DNA of 64,000 nucleotides from Novispirillum itersonii. Its GTDB lineage: Bacteria; Pseudomonadota; Alphaproteobacteria; Rhodospirillales; Rhodospirillaceae. The position numbers and the translations under genes were made by a program. Under the pieces are notes generated by a model, which was not told the DNA's origin, searched no databases, and saw only the letters and a program-made list of their open reading frames with translations. Where the stretch lies: the NCBI RefSeq assembly GCF_014205675.1, contig NZ_JACIIX010000009.1, positions 143,076 through 207,075 on the forward strand, written 5' to 3'. Below, one piece after another: positions 55,837 through 64,000 of the stretch (position 1 is the stretch's first letter; every line of letters begins with the position of its first letter).

Positions 55837-56643
55837 ATGTCAGAGCCTAAGGTTGTTGTCGTCACCGGTGTGTCATCCGGTATCGGGCGGGCCGCCGCCG
55901 GGCAGTTTGCCCGGCAGGGATGCCGGGTGTTCGGCACCGTGCGGGACGGCCGGACGGCCCGGCCACTCCCGGGGGTCGGTCTGATCGAGATGGATATCCG
56001 CGACGAGGTGTCCGTCCGGAGCGGAATCCAGAGCATCATCGATCAGGCCGGACGGATTGATGTGCTGGTCAACAGTGCGGGCGTGACTTTGCTGGGGGCA
56101 ACGGAAGAAACGTCGGTAACAGAGGCGCGGTCTCTGTTTGAGACAAATGTGCTTGGGATTCTGCGCACGGTGCAGGCGGTGTTGCCGCACATGCGGGGGC
56201 AACGGTCCGGGCGGATTGTTAACATCAGTTCGGTGCTGGGCTTTCTTCCCGCGCCCTATATGGGGCTTTATGCGGCCTCCAAGCATGCGGTTGAGGGCCT
56301 GTCGGCGACCCTTGATCACGAGGTGCGCCGCTTTGGGGTCCGCGTCACGCTGGTGGAGCCGTCTTTCACCAACACCAACCTTGATCTCAATGCGCCGGAA
56401 GCGGTGGCCCGTCTTGCGGACTACGATGCGGACCGCAGCGCCGTCACCCGGGCGATTCAGGTCAATGTCCGCAAGGCGCCGGGGCCGGAGGCGGTCGCTG
56501 CCACGGTGGTTGCTGCCGGATTGGGCCGATGGAGGATGCGGCGGACACCCCGGGGCGAGGCCTCTCTTCTGGCCGTGCTGCGGCGCTTTCTGCCCTCAGG
56601 CCCGGTTGAGGCGGGTTTGCGGAAAACGTTCGGCCTGTCCTGA
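55837..56643 (+). CDS. Short-chain dehydrogenase/reductase
   Basis: 268 residues. The Rossmann motif is [19 protein letters not shown], the catalytic Ser and Tyr-Lys lie in [20 protein letters not shown] with K in SKHAVEGL, and NSAG is intact ([10 protein letters not shown]). It is a classical NAD(P)-dependent SDR with unknown substrate. The start at 55837 follows an AAAGGA site, 40 bases after the pump gene. It probably belongs to the HxlR-controlled efflux transcript and could modify the exported or toxic compound. Confidence 0.9.
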   Translation: MSEPKVVVVTGVSSGIGRAAAGQFARQGCRVFGTVRDGRTARPLPGVGLIEMDIRDEVSVRSGIQSIIDQAGRIDVLVNSAGVTLLGATEETSVTEARSLFETNVLGILRTVQAVLPHMRGQRSGRIVNISSVLGFLPAPYMGLYAASKHAVEGLSATLDHEVRRFGVRVTLVEPSFTNTNLDLNAPEAVARLADYDADRSAVTRAIQVNVRKAPGPEAVAATVVAAGLGRWRMRRTPRGEASLLAVLRRFLPSGPVEAGLRKTFGLS

Positions 56644-56730
56644 CCGGGGCTTTGGCCGGGGTGGGGGACACAGTGGTTTTCCTGAGGGTTCCCGCCCCCC
56701 GCCAGAGCCCGGAAAAGATTCCAAAAACAA

Positions 56731-56760
56731 GAAACCCTCAAGGTTTCCCTTGAGGGTTTC
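56731..56760 (-). terminator. Terminator of tRNA-Val copy 2
   Basis: GAAACCCTCAAGG and CCTTGAGGGTTTC form a perfect 13-base stem with loop TTTC; the minus strand continues TTGTTTTTGG. Copy 1 differs by one base in the left arm. Confidence 0.9.
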
Positions 56761-56761
56761 A

Positions 56762-56836
56762 TGGTGGGCGATACAAGGATTGAACTTGTGACCCCACCCG
56801 TGTGAAGGGTGTGCTCTCCCGCTGAGCTAATCGCCC
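56762..56836 (-). tRNA. tRNA-Val (anticodon CAC), second copy
   Basis: Identical in all 75 bases to the gene at 49806-49880, including encoded CCA. The 17 bases on the 5' side (CGTTTTACCGGTTGCCG in plus-strand reading) and the terminator are also shared. Beyond that the flanks diverge. Confidence 0.97.
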
Positions 56837-56876
56837 GTTTTACCGGTTGCCGAGATCCTCGGCGTCGGGAGCCGGA

Positions 56877-56905
56877 TGTATATAGATCCGGCTCCCGGCT
56901 GTCAA
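56877..56905 (-). promoter_or_regulatory. Sigma-70-type promoter of tRNA-Val copy 2
   Basis: On the minus strand, -35 TTGACA (56900-56905) and -10 TATACA (56877-56882) are 17 bases apart. The -10 lies inside an inverted repeat (GAGCCGGAT/ATCCGGCTC) that is absent from copy 1. Confidence 0.7.
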
Positions 56906-56915
56906 CAGGGAAAAA

Positions 56916-57644
56916 TCAGTCTGCTCCGGCCAGCGCCGCAGCCGGGGAAAGGACCTGTGCCACCGCCTGCGGCAGGTGGCTGAAGTGGTCGATCAGGGCA
57001 TCCGCGCCCAGGCTTTCCAGCGGGCCGTGGCAATAGCCGAAGGTGACGCAGACGCAGGGCAGACCGGCGGCGCGGGCGGCGGCGCTGTCGTTGATGCTGT
57101 CGCCGATCATCACCGCCGGGCGGCCGGTGGCGTTCAGGCGCTCCAGCGCGGTGGTCAGCGGCAGCGGATCGGGCTTCAGCACCGGGGTGGAGCCGCCACC
57201 GATCACCACGGAGAAGAACTTCAGCAGGTCCAGCTTTTTCAGCAGGACGAGGGCGGGCTGTTCCGGCTTGTTGGTCACCACCGCCATCGGGTGCCCGGCG
57301 GCGTGCAGGGTGGTCAGGGTTTCCACCACGCCGGGGTAGAGGGTGGTTTCCGCCGTCGGATGGTCGCCGTAGACCTCCATGAAGCGGTCATAAAGGGTTT
57401 CGATGACGGTTTCGCCGTCGTGGCGCGGGGCGGGCAGGCCGCCGGTGTAAAGGTAGGCCCGTTCCATCAGCTTGCGGGCACCGTTGCCGATCATCGCGGT
57501 GATGGCGGTGCGGTCCAGCGGGGCGCGGTCATCGGCGGCCAGCACGCTGTTCACGGCGGTCAGCAGGTCGGGCACGCTGTCCACCAGCGTTCCGTCAAGG
57601 TCAAACAATAGGGCGGGGAGGTGGGCGGGGAGGTGGGGAGTCAT
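56916..57644 (-). CDS. gph: Phosphoglycolate phosphatase
   Basis: 242 residues from the ATG at 57642-57644; the longer upstream open frame overlaps glmU and is not coding. HAD-superfamily motifs: motif I LLFDLDGTLVDS, motif II VVTNKP, motif III lysine in PVLKPDPLPL, and motif IV MIGDSINDSAAA. The cap domain between motifs I and II and the overall length match Gph, which removes 2-phosphoglycolate formed during repair of oxidised DNA ends. It diverges from glmU with 194 bases between. Confidence 0.92.
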   Translation of the reverse strand: MTPHLPAHLPALLFDLDGTLVDSVPDLLTAVNSVLAADDRAPLDRTAITAMIGNGARKLMERAYLYTGGLPAPRHDGETVIETLYDRFMEVYGDHPTAETTLYPGVVETLTTLHAAGHPMAVVTNKPEQPALVLLKKLDLLKFFSVVIGGGSTPVLKPDPLPLTTALERLNATGRPAVMIGDSINDSAAARAAGLPCVCVTFGYCHGPLESLGADALIDHFSHLPQAVAQVLSPAAALAGAD

Positions 57645-57838
57645 CTTTACGTCCGCTATCGGTGAGAAGAAAGGGGAATGAGGAAAACCTGAAACACAAC
57701 GAAACACGTTTTGATTTTCCGGTTGCATCAGGATATGGCACTTTCCCGACGGACACACCAGTCCATCCGCCCTTTTCTGCCGGTCTCGGGCAGGGCAGGC
57801 GGAATCCGAGCAACATTTCAGGTCTGTGGGGTTTTTTG

Positions 57839-59227
57839 ATGGCACCGTCTTCTGCTGCCGCGATTGTTCTGGCCGCCGGGCTGGGCACCCGTATGAAGTC
57901 CAGCCTGCCGAAGGTGCTGCATCCGGTGCTGGGCCGCCCGATGGTGGCGCATGTGGCGGCGGCGGCGGCACAGGCCGGGGTGGACCGTCTGGTGGTGGTG
58001 GTCGGGCCGGAAGGCGATGCGGTGGCCAGGGTGGTTGCCCCGCACCCGACCGTGGTGCAGCACGACCGTCTGGGCACCGGCCATGCCGCCCTTCAGGCCC
58101 GGGCGGCGCTGGAAGGCTTTACCGGCACCGTGGTGGTGCTGTGCGGCGATGCCCCGCTGCTGCGCCCGGAAACGGTGCGCGCCCTGATTGACGCGCGGGA
58201 ACGCGCCGGTGCCGGGGTGGCGGTGCTGGGGTTCGAGGCCGCTGATCCCGGGGCCTATGGCCGCCTGATGCTGGAAGACGGCAGCAGCCTGACCGCGATT
58301 GTCGAGGCCAAGGAAGCAACGCCGGAGCAGCTGGCGGTGCGCTGGTGCAATTCCGGGGTGCTGGCCATCGACGGGGCCGCCCTGTGGGGCTGGCTGGACC
58401 GCATCCGCAATGACAATGCCAAGGGCGAATATTACCTGACCGACGTGGTGGCGCTGGCCCGCGCCGATGGCCGCGCCTGCGTGATGGTGCCGTGCTCGGA
58501 GCAGGAGGTGATGGGCGTCAACGCCCGCGCCGAGCTGGCGGTGTGCGAAGCCGTCGCCCAGACCCGCATGCGTCAGCAGGCAATGGCCGATGGCGCGACC
58601 CTGATCGACCCGGCCACCACCTATTTCAGCTGGGATACCCGGCTGGGGCGGGATGTGACGGTGGGGCCGTTCACCGTGTTCGGCCCCGGGGTGACGGTGG
58701 CCGATGGCGTGGAAATCAAGGGGTTCTGCCACTTTGAAGGCTGTGCGGTGGCCGCCGGGGCCAGCGTTGGCCCCTACGCCCGCCTGCGCCCGGATGCCGA
58801 CATCGGCGAAGGTGCGCACATCGGCAACTTCGTGGAAATCAAGAAGGCAACGGTCGAGGCCGGGGCCAAGGTTAACCATCTGTCCTACATCGGTGATGCC
58901 TTTGTCGGGGCCAAGGCCAACATCGGCGCCGGGACCATCACCTGTAACTACGATGGCTTCGGCAAGTATAAGACCACCATCGGGGCCGGGGCCTTTGTCG
59001 GCTCCAACTCCTCTCTGGTCGCTCCGGTGACGGTGGGGGATGGCGCGATCATCGGGGCCGGATCGGTGATCACCCGCGATGTCGAGGCGGATGCGCTGGG
59101 CGTCACCCGGGCCGAACAGGTGCAGAAATCCGGCTGGGCAGCCCGGTTCCGGGATGTGAAGCGGGCAGCGAAACTGGCCCTGGCGGCGAAGGCCGCAGAA
59201 CGTAATTCTCCGGCGAAGAAAAAGTAA
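57839..59227 (+). CDS. glmU: Bifunctional N-acetylglucosamine-1-phosphate uridyltransferase/glucosamine-1-phosphate acetyltransferase
   Basis: 462 residues. The N-terminal uridyltransferase half has IVLAAGLGTRMKSSLPKVLH, with LCGDAPLLRPE and a YYLTDVVALA block. The C-terminal half is a left-handed beta helix of hexapeptide repeats (TVGPFTVFGPGVTVADGV onward), with VNHLSYIGDAFVGAKANIGA and TITCNYDGFGKYKT for acetyl-CoA use. It makes UDP-GlcNAc for peptidoglycan and lipopolysaccharide. The start at 57839 is preferred although its ribosome-binding site is weak. glmS follows after 13 bases, forming an operon. Confidence 0.97.
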   Translation: MAPSSAAAIVLAAGLGTRMKSSLPKVLHPVLGRPMVAHVAAAAAQAGVDRLVVVVGPEGDAVARVVAPHPTVVQHDRLGTGHAALQARAALEGFTGTVVVLCGDAPLLRPETVRALIDARERAGAGVAVLGFEAADPGAYGRLMLEDGSSLTAIVEAKEATPEQLAVRWCNSGVLAIDGAALWGWLDRIRNDNAKGEYYLTDVVALARADGRACVMVPCSEQEVMGVNARAELAVCEAVAQTRMRQQAMADGATLIDPATTYFSWDTRLGRDVTVGPFTVFGPGVTVADGVEIKGFCHFEGCAVAAGASVGPYARLRPDADIGEGAHIGNFVEIKKATVEAGAKVNHLSYIGDAFVGAKANIGAGTITCNYDGFGKYKTTIGAGAFVGSNSSLVAPVTVGDGAIIGAGSVITRDVEADALGVTRAEQVQKSGWAARFRDVKRAAKLALAAKAAERNSPAKKK

Positions 59228-59240
59228 GGAAACATCAGAC

Positions 59241-61064
59241 ATGTGCGGCATTATTGGTGTTGTTGGCTTGCAGGATGCGGCCCCGCGTCTGGTTGATGGC
59301 CTGAAGCGTCTGGAATACCGGGGCTATGACAGCGCCGGCATCGCCACCCTGATCGGCGATGGCATCGACCGCCGCCGGGCGGAAGGCAAGCTGGTCAATC
59401 TGGCCAACCGGCTGAAGGAAGACCCGCTGCCGGGTACGGTCGGCATCGGCCATACCCGCTGGGCCACCCACGGCGTGCCGACGGAACGCAACGCCCACCC
59501 GCATACCGATGGCCGGGTGGCGGTGGTGCACAACGGCATCATCGAGAACTACGCCACCCTGCGGGCGGAGCTTCAGGCGGCGGGCTGCGAATTCCGCAGT
59601 GACACTGACACCGAGACGGTGGTGCACCTGATCAGCCATTACTGGCAGAACGGGGTGGACCCGGTGGCCGCCACCCATAAGGCGCTGAAGCGTCTGGAAG
59701 GGGCCTTTGCGCTGGCGATCATCTTCACCGGCGAACACAACCTGATGATCGCCGCCCGCAAGGGCAGCCCGCTGGCAGTGGGCTACGGCGACGGGGAAAT
59801 GTACATCGGCTCCGACGCGCTGGCGCTGTCGCACCTGACCAACCGCCTCAGCTATCTGGAAGAAGGCGACTGGGCGGTGGTGCGCCGCGACGGCGTGGAG
59901 TTCCGCACCCTCGGCGGCGATGTGGTGGAGCGGGCGGTGCATGTCTCCGCCCTGTCCGGCGCGATGATCGGCAAGGGCGAACACCGCCACTATATGGCGA
60001 AGGAAATCTTCGAACAGCCGCAGGTGATCGGCGACAGCCTGAACGCGCTGGTCAACCCCAGCACCCGTGCGGTGTCGCTGCCCGATCTGCCGTTTGATCT
60101 GGCGACGGTGCGCCGGGTGACGATCGTGGCCTGCGGCACCTCGTATTACGCCGGTCTGGTCGCCAAATACTGGCTGGAAAGCGTGGCCCGGGTGCCGGTG
60201 GATATCGACGTGGCCTCGGAATTCCGCTACCGCGAGCCGGTGCTGGAAGACGGCGGGCTGGCGCTGTTCATCTCCCAGTCGGGGGAAACCGCCGATACGC
60301 TGGCCGCCCTGCGGTATTGCAAGGAGCATGGGCAGCACGTGGTGTCTCTGGTCAACGTGCCGGAAAGCACGATGGCGCGGGAAAGCCATGCCATCCTCCA
60401 GACTTTGGCCGGGCCGGAAATCGGGGTGGCCTCCACCAAGGCCTTCACCACCCAGCTGACCGTTCTGGCCTGCCTGACGCTGGCGGTGGCGCGGGCGCGC
60501 GGGGCGATCTCGGCAGCGCGGGAGGCGGAACTGTCGCAGGCGCTGATCGAGGTCCCGGCCCGCGCCGGGGAAGTGCTGAACCACGACGAACGCATCCGCG
60601 CCATTGCCGAAGACGTGATGCTGGCCCGCGACGTGCTGTATCTGGGCCGGGGCGCCAGCTATCCGATTGCGCTGGAAGGGGCGCTGAAGCTGAAGGAAAT
60701 CAGCTACATCCACGCCGAAGGCTACGCCGCCGGGGAAATGAAGCACGGCCCGATCGCCCTGATCGACGACAGCGTGCCGGTGGTGGTGATTGCGCCGGGC
60801 GACAGCCTGCTGGACAAGACCATTTCCAACGTGCAGGAAACCGTCGCCCGCGGCGGCCGGGTCATCGCCTTCTCCGACGCCGACGGCGTGGAGCGGATGA
60901 AGGACAGCGCGGTTTACTCCATCACCCTTCCGGCGGTGGATCCGTTCGTGGCCCCGATCCTCTACGCCATTCCGGTGCAGCTTCTGGCCTACCACGTGGC
61001 GGTGCTGAAAGGCACCGACGTTGACCAGCCGCGCAATCTGGCAAAGAGCGTGACGGTGGAGTGA
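59241..61064 (+). CDS. glmS: Glutamine-fructose-6-phosphate aminotransferase (isomerising)
   Basis: 607 residues, standard length. The N-terminal class II glutaminase starts MCGIIGVVG, exposing the catalytic cysteine, with HTRWATHGVP and HNGIIENYATLR. Two SIS isomerase domains follow (CGTSYYAGLVAKYWLE and LGRGASYPIALEGALKLKEI), ending in the conserved PRNLAKSVTVE tail. It produces glucosamine-6-phosphate, the first step to UDP-GlcNAc. The 3' end of glmS is the classical Tn7 attachment region, and a foreign-looking segment begins about 200 bases later here. A terminator lies 28 bases after the stop codon. Confidence 0.98.
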   Translation: MCGIIGVVGLQDAAPRLVDGLKRLEYRGYDSAGIATLIGDGIDRRRAEGKLVNLANRLKEDPLPGTVGIGHTRWATHGVPTERNAHPHTDGRVAVVHNGIIENYATLRAELQAAGCEFRSDTDTETVVHLISHYWQNGVDPVAATHKALKRLEGAFALAIIFTGEHNLMIAARKGSPLAVGYGDGEMYIGSDALALSHLTNRLSYLEEGDWAVVRRDGVEFRTLGGDVVERAVHVSALSGAMIGKGEHRHYMAKEIFEQPQVIGDSLNALVNPSTRAVSLPDLPFDLATVRRVTIVACGTSYYAGLVAKYWLESVARVPVDIDVASEFRYREPVLEDGGLALFISQSGETADTLAALRYCKEHGQHVVSLVNVPESTMARESHAILQTLAGPEIGVASTKAFTTQLTVLACLTLAVARARGAISAAREAELSQALIEVPARAGEVLNHDERIRAIAEDVMLARDVLYLGRGASYPIALEGALKLKEISYIHAEGYAAGEMKHGPIALIDDSVPVVVIAPGDSLLDKTISNVQETVARGGRVIAFSDADGVERMKDSAVYSITLPAVDPFVAPILYAIPVQLLAYHVAVLKGTDVDQPRNLAKSVTVE

Positions 61065-61092
61065 TCCGGCGTCTGTGATGGGAAAAAACAGT

Positions 61093-61128
61093 CAGCCCCG
61101 CCGGGATCCTTCCGGCGGGGCTGTTTTA
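61093..61128 (+). terminator. Rho-independent terminator of glmUS
   Basis: CAGCCCCGCCGG (61093-61104) and CCGGCGGGGCTG (61112-61123), followed by TTTTA, form a perfect 12-base stem. Confidence 0.92.
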
Positions 61129-61182
61129 TGTCCGTTGATGTGCGAATGCAGACAGCGCACGCAAAGCACATGTTCAGCCAGT

Positions 61183-61228
61183 TGGACACCTCCGGAAAAA
61201 GAGATTCCTCTGTTTCCGGAGGTGTCCA
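61183..61228. repeat. Long perfect inverted repeat at the start of the AT-rich segment
   Basis: Arms of 16 bases (TGGACACCTCCGGAAA at 61183-61198 and its complement at 61213-61228) enclose 14 bases, in which AGAG and CTCT pair further. No T-run follows. It may be a second terminator, an element end, or a regulatory hairpin of the GHKL gene. Confidence 0.75.
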
Positions 61229-61359
61229 GGTTTTGAGTGTAGTCACGTTCGAGTGCTTCAGGTATACAATCATAGGTTATAATTCTGGACGCAGCGAGCA
61301 CGTCCGGACTGACAATCGCTCATTGGCCTAATTTACGGCAGCGCATAGAGGGGACCACT

Positions 61360-63333
61360 TTGGATCAGCAAACAGAAATTCAGCCCTGGGATCCCTTGGA
61401 TATAGCCAATAGAAGCGATCTAGAAATACTAACAGCAGCAAAGAAAAGAGAAATAAAAAATATCCTTAAATCTTATGTCGGAACATATGATCCGATGTCT
61501 GAGTTAATTCAGAACGCTATGGATGCTGTCGAAAAGCGACAGGATTGTGATGATGAATTTACCCCAAAGCTTGATATAATAATAAATCTATTGGAAAATT
61601 CTTTCCAGATTATTGATAACGGCACGGGCTTTCACCTTGAGCAGTTCCGTGCTTTCATGGCTCCAAACATTTCCTTCAAGAAGGAGGCCACAAGTCGTGG
61701 CAACAAGGGAGTCGGAGCAACCTACATCGCATACGGTTTTAACGAACTTGAGATTCGTACCAAGAACCCACATTTCCAATTTTCCGGTCGTTTTCGGCAT
61801 GGCCGAGACTGGGTCGAAGACTCGTCCGGAACGGTGCATCGCCCCCAAGTTTTGCCGACCTCCTCTGTGGATACACGCTTCAATGCTATAGACCAAGGAA
61901 CGAGCTTTAAGATCACGTTCGGCGGGAAGAATACGCGCCCGTCTAACCTTTCGTGGTATCAAGCTACCACACCCGAGCAATGGCTATATCTACTTTTGGT
62001 AAAGACGCCGCTTGGACATATCAATATTGAAGATGGAGCTGCCAGCTCAATCAGCTTCGATCTTACAGTTGTGGATGCCGCCGGTACATCGAATGTCTCG
62101 AATAGCTGTAAAGCAAAATACAAATACCCTCATGAAGAAATAAAAGCGAGTCAGAGGCTTAGCACCGTAGTCAGTTCTCAAAAAGCGGCTATAGGTGCGG
62201 GAAAAGATCCGAGTCGGGCTATTGAGAAATATCGCAATTCAAATGGGCTATTTGATTGGTTCAATCCAGAAGAATTGATTTCTAAAATTAGAAGTATTAC
62301 GGAAGAGGAAAGATTTATTATTAAGCAACATTCCGTTTCTGCATACGGATATTTTGCTTACTCAACATCAGTTTGGGATAATCTGAATGATGTAAAGGCA
62401 AAATTAAGAAAGAACTATCGAATTCTACGGGGCGGACTTCAGATGGCCAATAATCACATGGCCCAGGGCGATTTGATCACCATCCCTCTCACTAAAAGCA
62501 TTGGGCATCAGAATCAAACTCATGTGATCGTCCATTTCTCAGGGGCGGAACCGGACTTGGGACGAAAAGGCTTTCAGCCGGAGTTGAGGGCGCTCGCCGA
62601 AAAAATTGCCGTTTTTATTGTGGGGCATCTTGCCGGTAGGCGCGACCTTCTAAAGGGAGATAGCGGAGAAGAGCCCGATATCGGGCGCGAGATACATCTC
62701 CATGACTGGCTTCGAGAGCAAGAGAAGCATGGAGAGAGTCATCCGCTCCTGTTAAAAAACGATAACTTCTTCTTACCTACGCGGAAGATTTCAGTGCAGT
62801 CAGAACCGCTTTCGGAGCAAGATGTAATTGTTCTGTTCAATCAGTTACTCGCAGGTGGCGTTATCCGAGGGGTGCGGTTGCTGGCGACGTCTCAGGTCGC
62901 CCAGTATGACGGGGTGCTGAGATTCATAGTTGAAGAGCCTATGGAGCACTTGGTATTTGACGAAGTAAATAATCCGCTTGGCGTATACAGAGAGCAGCTT
63001 CAAAATACTTATATTGGTCCTCCTCAAATACTTGAGTACAAATTTTCCCTCGATGGATTAATCAGGGATTTCGAAAGTGGAGTAAAAAAGCAAAAGGACG
63101 TTGCTTTAGCTGTATTTTGGGACATGGGTTTCGAGTATAAGAAAGACTATACAGTTCTATCATTATTGGATTTCGACCACATACATCGTCGCCGCCATCA
63201 TGGATTGACTCATGTAATCCGCTCTGCAAACACAACTTTTTACGCCATCTGCTTGAAAGAATTGATTGCGCTTTTGAACGATCAAGCCGGGGCGCAAGCC
63301 TATCAACGCCAAGCCTATGGCGACGACATTTAG
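61360..63333 (+). CDS. GHKL (Hsp90-like) ATPase of unknown function
   Basis: 657 residues starting at a TTG (61360) about five bases after GAGGGGA. The N-terminal 220 residues carry a Bergerat ATP-binding fold: N-box ELIQNAMDAVEKRQ near 50, G1 box IIDNGTGF near 87, and G2 box SRGNKGVGATYIAYGF near 112. The remainder (220-657) matches no domain I recognise; the last 60 residues (VFWDMGFEYKKDYTV) vaguely recall nuclease-like domains attached to some MORC-like proteins. Codon use is AT-rich. It is flanked by glmS and a transposase, so a role in a mobile or defence locus is plausible but unproven. Confidence 0.75.
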   Translation: MDQQTEIQPWDPLDIANRSDLEILTAAKKREIKNILKSYVGTYDPMSELIQNAMDAVEKRQDCDDEFTPKLDIIINLLENSFQIIDNGTGFHLEQFRAFMAPNISFKKEATSRGNKGVGATYIAYGFNELEIRTKNPHFQFSGRFRHGRDWVEDSSGTVHRPQVLPTSSVDTRFNAIDQGTSFKITFGGKNTRPSNLSWYQATTPEQWLYLLLVKTPLGHINIEDGAASSISFDLTVVDAAGTSNVSNSCKAKYKYPHEEIKASQRLSTVVSSQKAAIGAGKDPSRAIEKYRNSNGLFDWFNPEELISKIRSITEEERFIIKQHSVSAYGYFAYSTSVWDNLNDVKAKLRKNYRILRGGLQMANNHMAQGDLITIPLTKSIGHQNQTHVIVHFSGAEPDLGRKGFQPELRALAEKIAVFIVGHLAGRRDLLKGDSGEEPDIGREIHLHDWLREQEKHGESHPLLLKNDNFFLPTRKISVQSEPLSEQDVIVLFNQLLAGGVIRGVRLLATSQVAQYDGVLRFIVEEPMEHLVFDEVNNPLGVYREQLQNTYIGPPQILEYKFSLDGLIRDFESGVKKQKDVALAVFWDMGFEYKKDYTVLSLLDFDHIHRRRHHGLTHVIRSANTTFYAICLKELIALLNDQAGAQAYQRQAYGDDI

Positions 63334-63400
63334 GCTTATAGAAATAATATTTTCAATTAAGCGTCTCCGTAAATCTGATTTAGAGCATCGAGCCTTTAAT
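63334..63400. mobile_element. Probable end region of the IS630 element
   Basis: The 62 bases between the GHKL stop codon and the transposase stop codon should contain the IS boundary. AATCTGAT occurs twice (about 63373 and 63399). The exact terminus and TA target duplication cannot be assigned because the other end is outside the window. Confidence 0.45.
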
Positions 63401-63999
63401 CTGATACATATCCTGCATGCTTGAGGTAATTCCAGCATTCGTCGGGAGAGTAGAGATCGCAGATGCTGCCGACGGCTTGCCATAGGGCGCTGATGGTTCG
63501 AGCCCCGATGCGGCGGAGATGAGCCTTGAGTTTGGCGAAGGCCATTTCGATGGGATTGAGGTCTGGGCTATAGGGCGGCAGGAACAGAAACCATGCGCCA
63601 CGTTCCTTGAGAATGGCCGCGGCCTTCTCGCTCCTGTGGCTGGACAGGTTGTCGAGGATGACGACGTCACCCGGCTGCAATGTCGGTGCCAGCTGCGTCT
63701 CGATATAGGTTTCGAAGATCTTGCGGTTCATTGGCCCGTTGATGACCCAAGGTGCCGTCAGGGCATCGCATCGTAAGGCAGCGATGAAGGTCTGGGTTCC
63801 CCAATACCCGAATGGGGCGTGTGATCTGAGGCGTTGCCCCCGCCGCGCCCTTCCGCGCAGCCGGGTCATTTTCGTGGTGGTCGCGGTCTCATCGATAAAA
63901 ACCAACCGATGCGGTTCTTGGCGCATCCGGGGCTGACGTTTTGCCCGCCAGACCCGGCGATCCCGTGCCACGTCATCGCGACCGGCCTCGGTTGCCAGC
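63396..63999 (-). CDS. IS630-family transposase, DDE domain (5' end outside the window)
   Basis: The frame is open from the TAA at 63396-63398 to the right window edge, giving at least 200 residues. The IS630/Tc1-mariner DDE core is visible: first Asp in LVFIDETATTTKM, second Asp in VVILDNLSSHRSEKA, and Glu in YSPDLNPIEMAFAKLK. This is the usual ORFB part of a two-frame IS630 element. The N-terminal DNA-binding part is not present. One end of the element must lie between the GHKL gene's stop (63333) and about 63395, but I cannot define the terminal repeat without its partner. Confidence 0.9.
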   Translation of the reverse strand, partial: LATEAGRDDVARDRRVWRAKRQPRMRQEPHRLVFIDETATTTKMTRLRGRARRGQRLRSHAPFGYWGTQTFIAALRCDALTAPWVINGPMNRKIFETYIETQLAPTLQPGDVVILDNLSSHRSEKAAAILKERGAWFLFLPPYSPDLNPIEMAFAKLKAHLRRIGARTISALWQAVGSICDLYSPDECWNYLKHAGYVSD

Positions 64000-64000
64000 A

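Noticed and set aside
61065..61110. Tn7 insertion at its classical site behind glmS
   Set aside because: No Tn7 end sequences or tns genes are visible; only the glmS terminator lies there. The island begins about 200 bases downstream.
61128..61331. Small open frame over the long inverted repeat
   Set aside because: No ribosome-binding site or family match, and it is explained by the inverted repeat.

Overview
The window looks like chromosomal DNA of a GC-rich alphaproteobacterium, most likely of the Rhodospirillales (an Azospirillum/Magnetospirillum/Novispirillum-type motile heterotroph). This is inferred from the high-GC codon use, abundant chemotaxis receptors, an MHYT hybrid kinase with an HD-GYP regulator, citramalate synthase, BluB and a full set of phenylacetate beta-oxidation genes. 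No species can be named from the sequence alone.

Layout. 1-2.4 kb: an Aer-type PAS protein (cut by the left edge) and a chemoreceptor. 2.6-6.5 kb: a tight plus-strand set cimA, DUF2927-like protein, trmJ, bluB. 7-13.6 kb: minus-strand AraC/GyrI regulator, isocitrate-lyase-like enzyme, EamA exporter, a second chemoreceptor and a DHA2 MFS exporter. 13.7-18.7 kb: three LysR regulators with a DODA-type dioxygenase, a DoxX protein and a group III truncated haemoglobin with an unusual metal-ligand-rich tail. 18.8-21 kb: an arginase-family ureohydrolase and a polyamine-type binding protein. 21.1-23.3 kb: rpsD, ubiX and a YdcH-like small protein. 24.3-26.2 kb: propionyl-CoA synthetase. 26.3-31 kb: HD-GYP regulator and hybrid kinase, overlapping by four bases. 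31.3-32.2 kb: secreted trypsin-like protease.

32.3-42.7 kb is the phenylacetate region: minus strand paaF-G-H-I-J-K, then a PaaA/PaaC-like ferritin-fold protein, and divergently a flavodoxin and PaaN. The multicomponent ring epoxidase (paaABCDE) is not in the window. 43-43.7 kb holds an AT-rich HEPN-like gene and a 14-copy heptamer repeat, both foreign to their surroundings. 43.8-49.6 kb: cupin, SLC13/RCK permease, a large PEP-utilising dikinase resembling rifampin phosphotransferase, and a TetR regulator with a clear palindrome. 49.8-56.8 kb is bracketed by two identical tRNA-Val(CAC) genes and contains a monofunctional transglycosylase, an HxlR regulator and an RND efflux pair with an SDR enzyme. 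56.9-61.1 kb: gph, glmU and glmS. Beyond the glmS terminator the base composition drops: a GHKL-type ATPase gene of unknown role (61.4-63.3 kb) and an IS630-family transposase (cut by the right edge) form a likely horizontally acquired segment.

Two families of structured intergenic repeats run through the window. Family 1 has several full copies, and three successive hairpins are maintained by compensatory changes. All copies lie just 3' of minus-strand genes. Family 2 is a double-hairpin element. These families, the GHKL gene behind glmS, the HEPN-like gene with its heptamer array and the haemoglobin tail are the observations most worth following.
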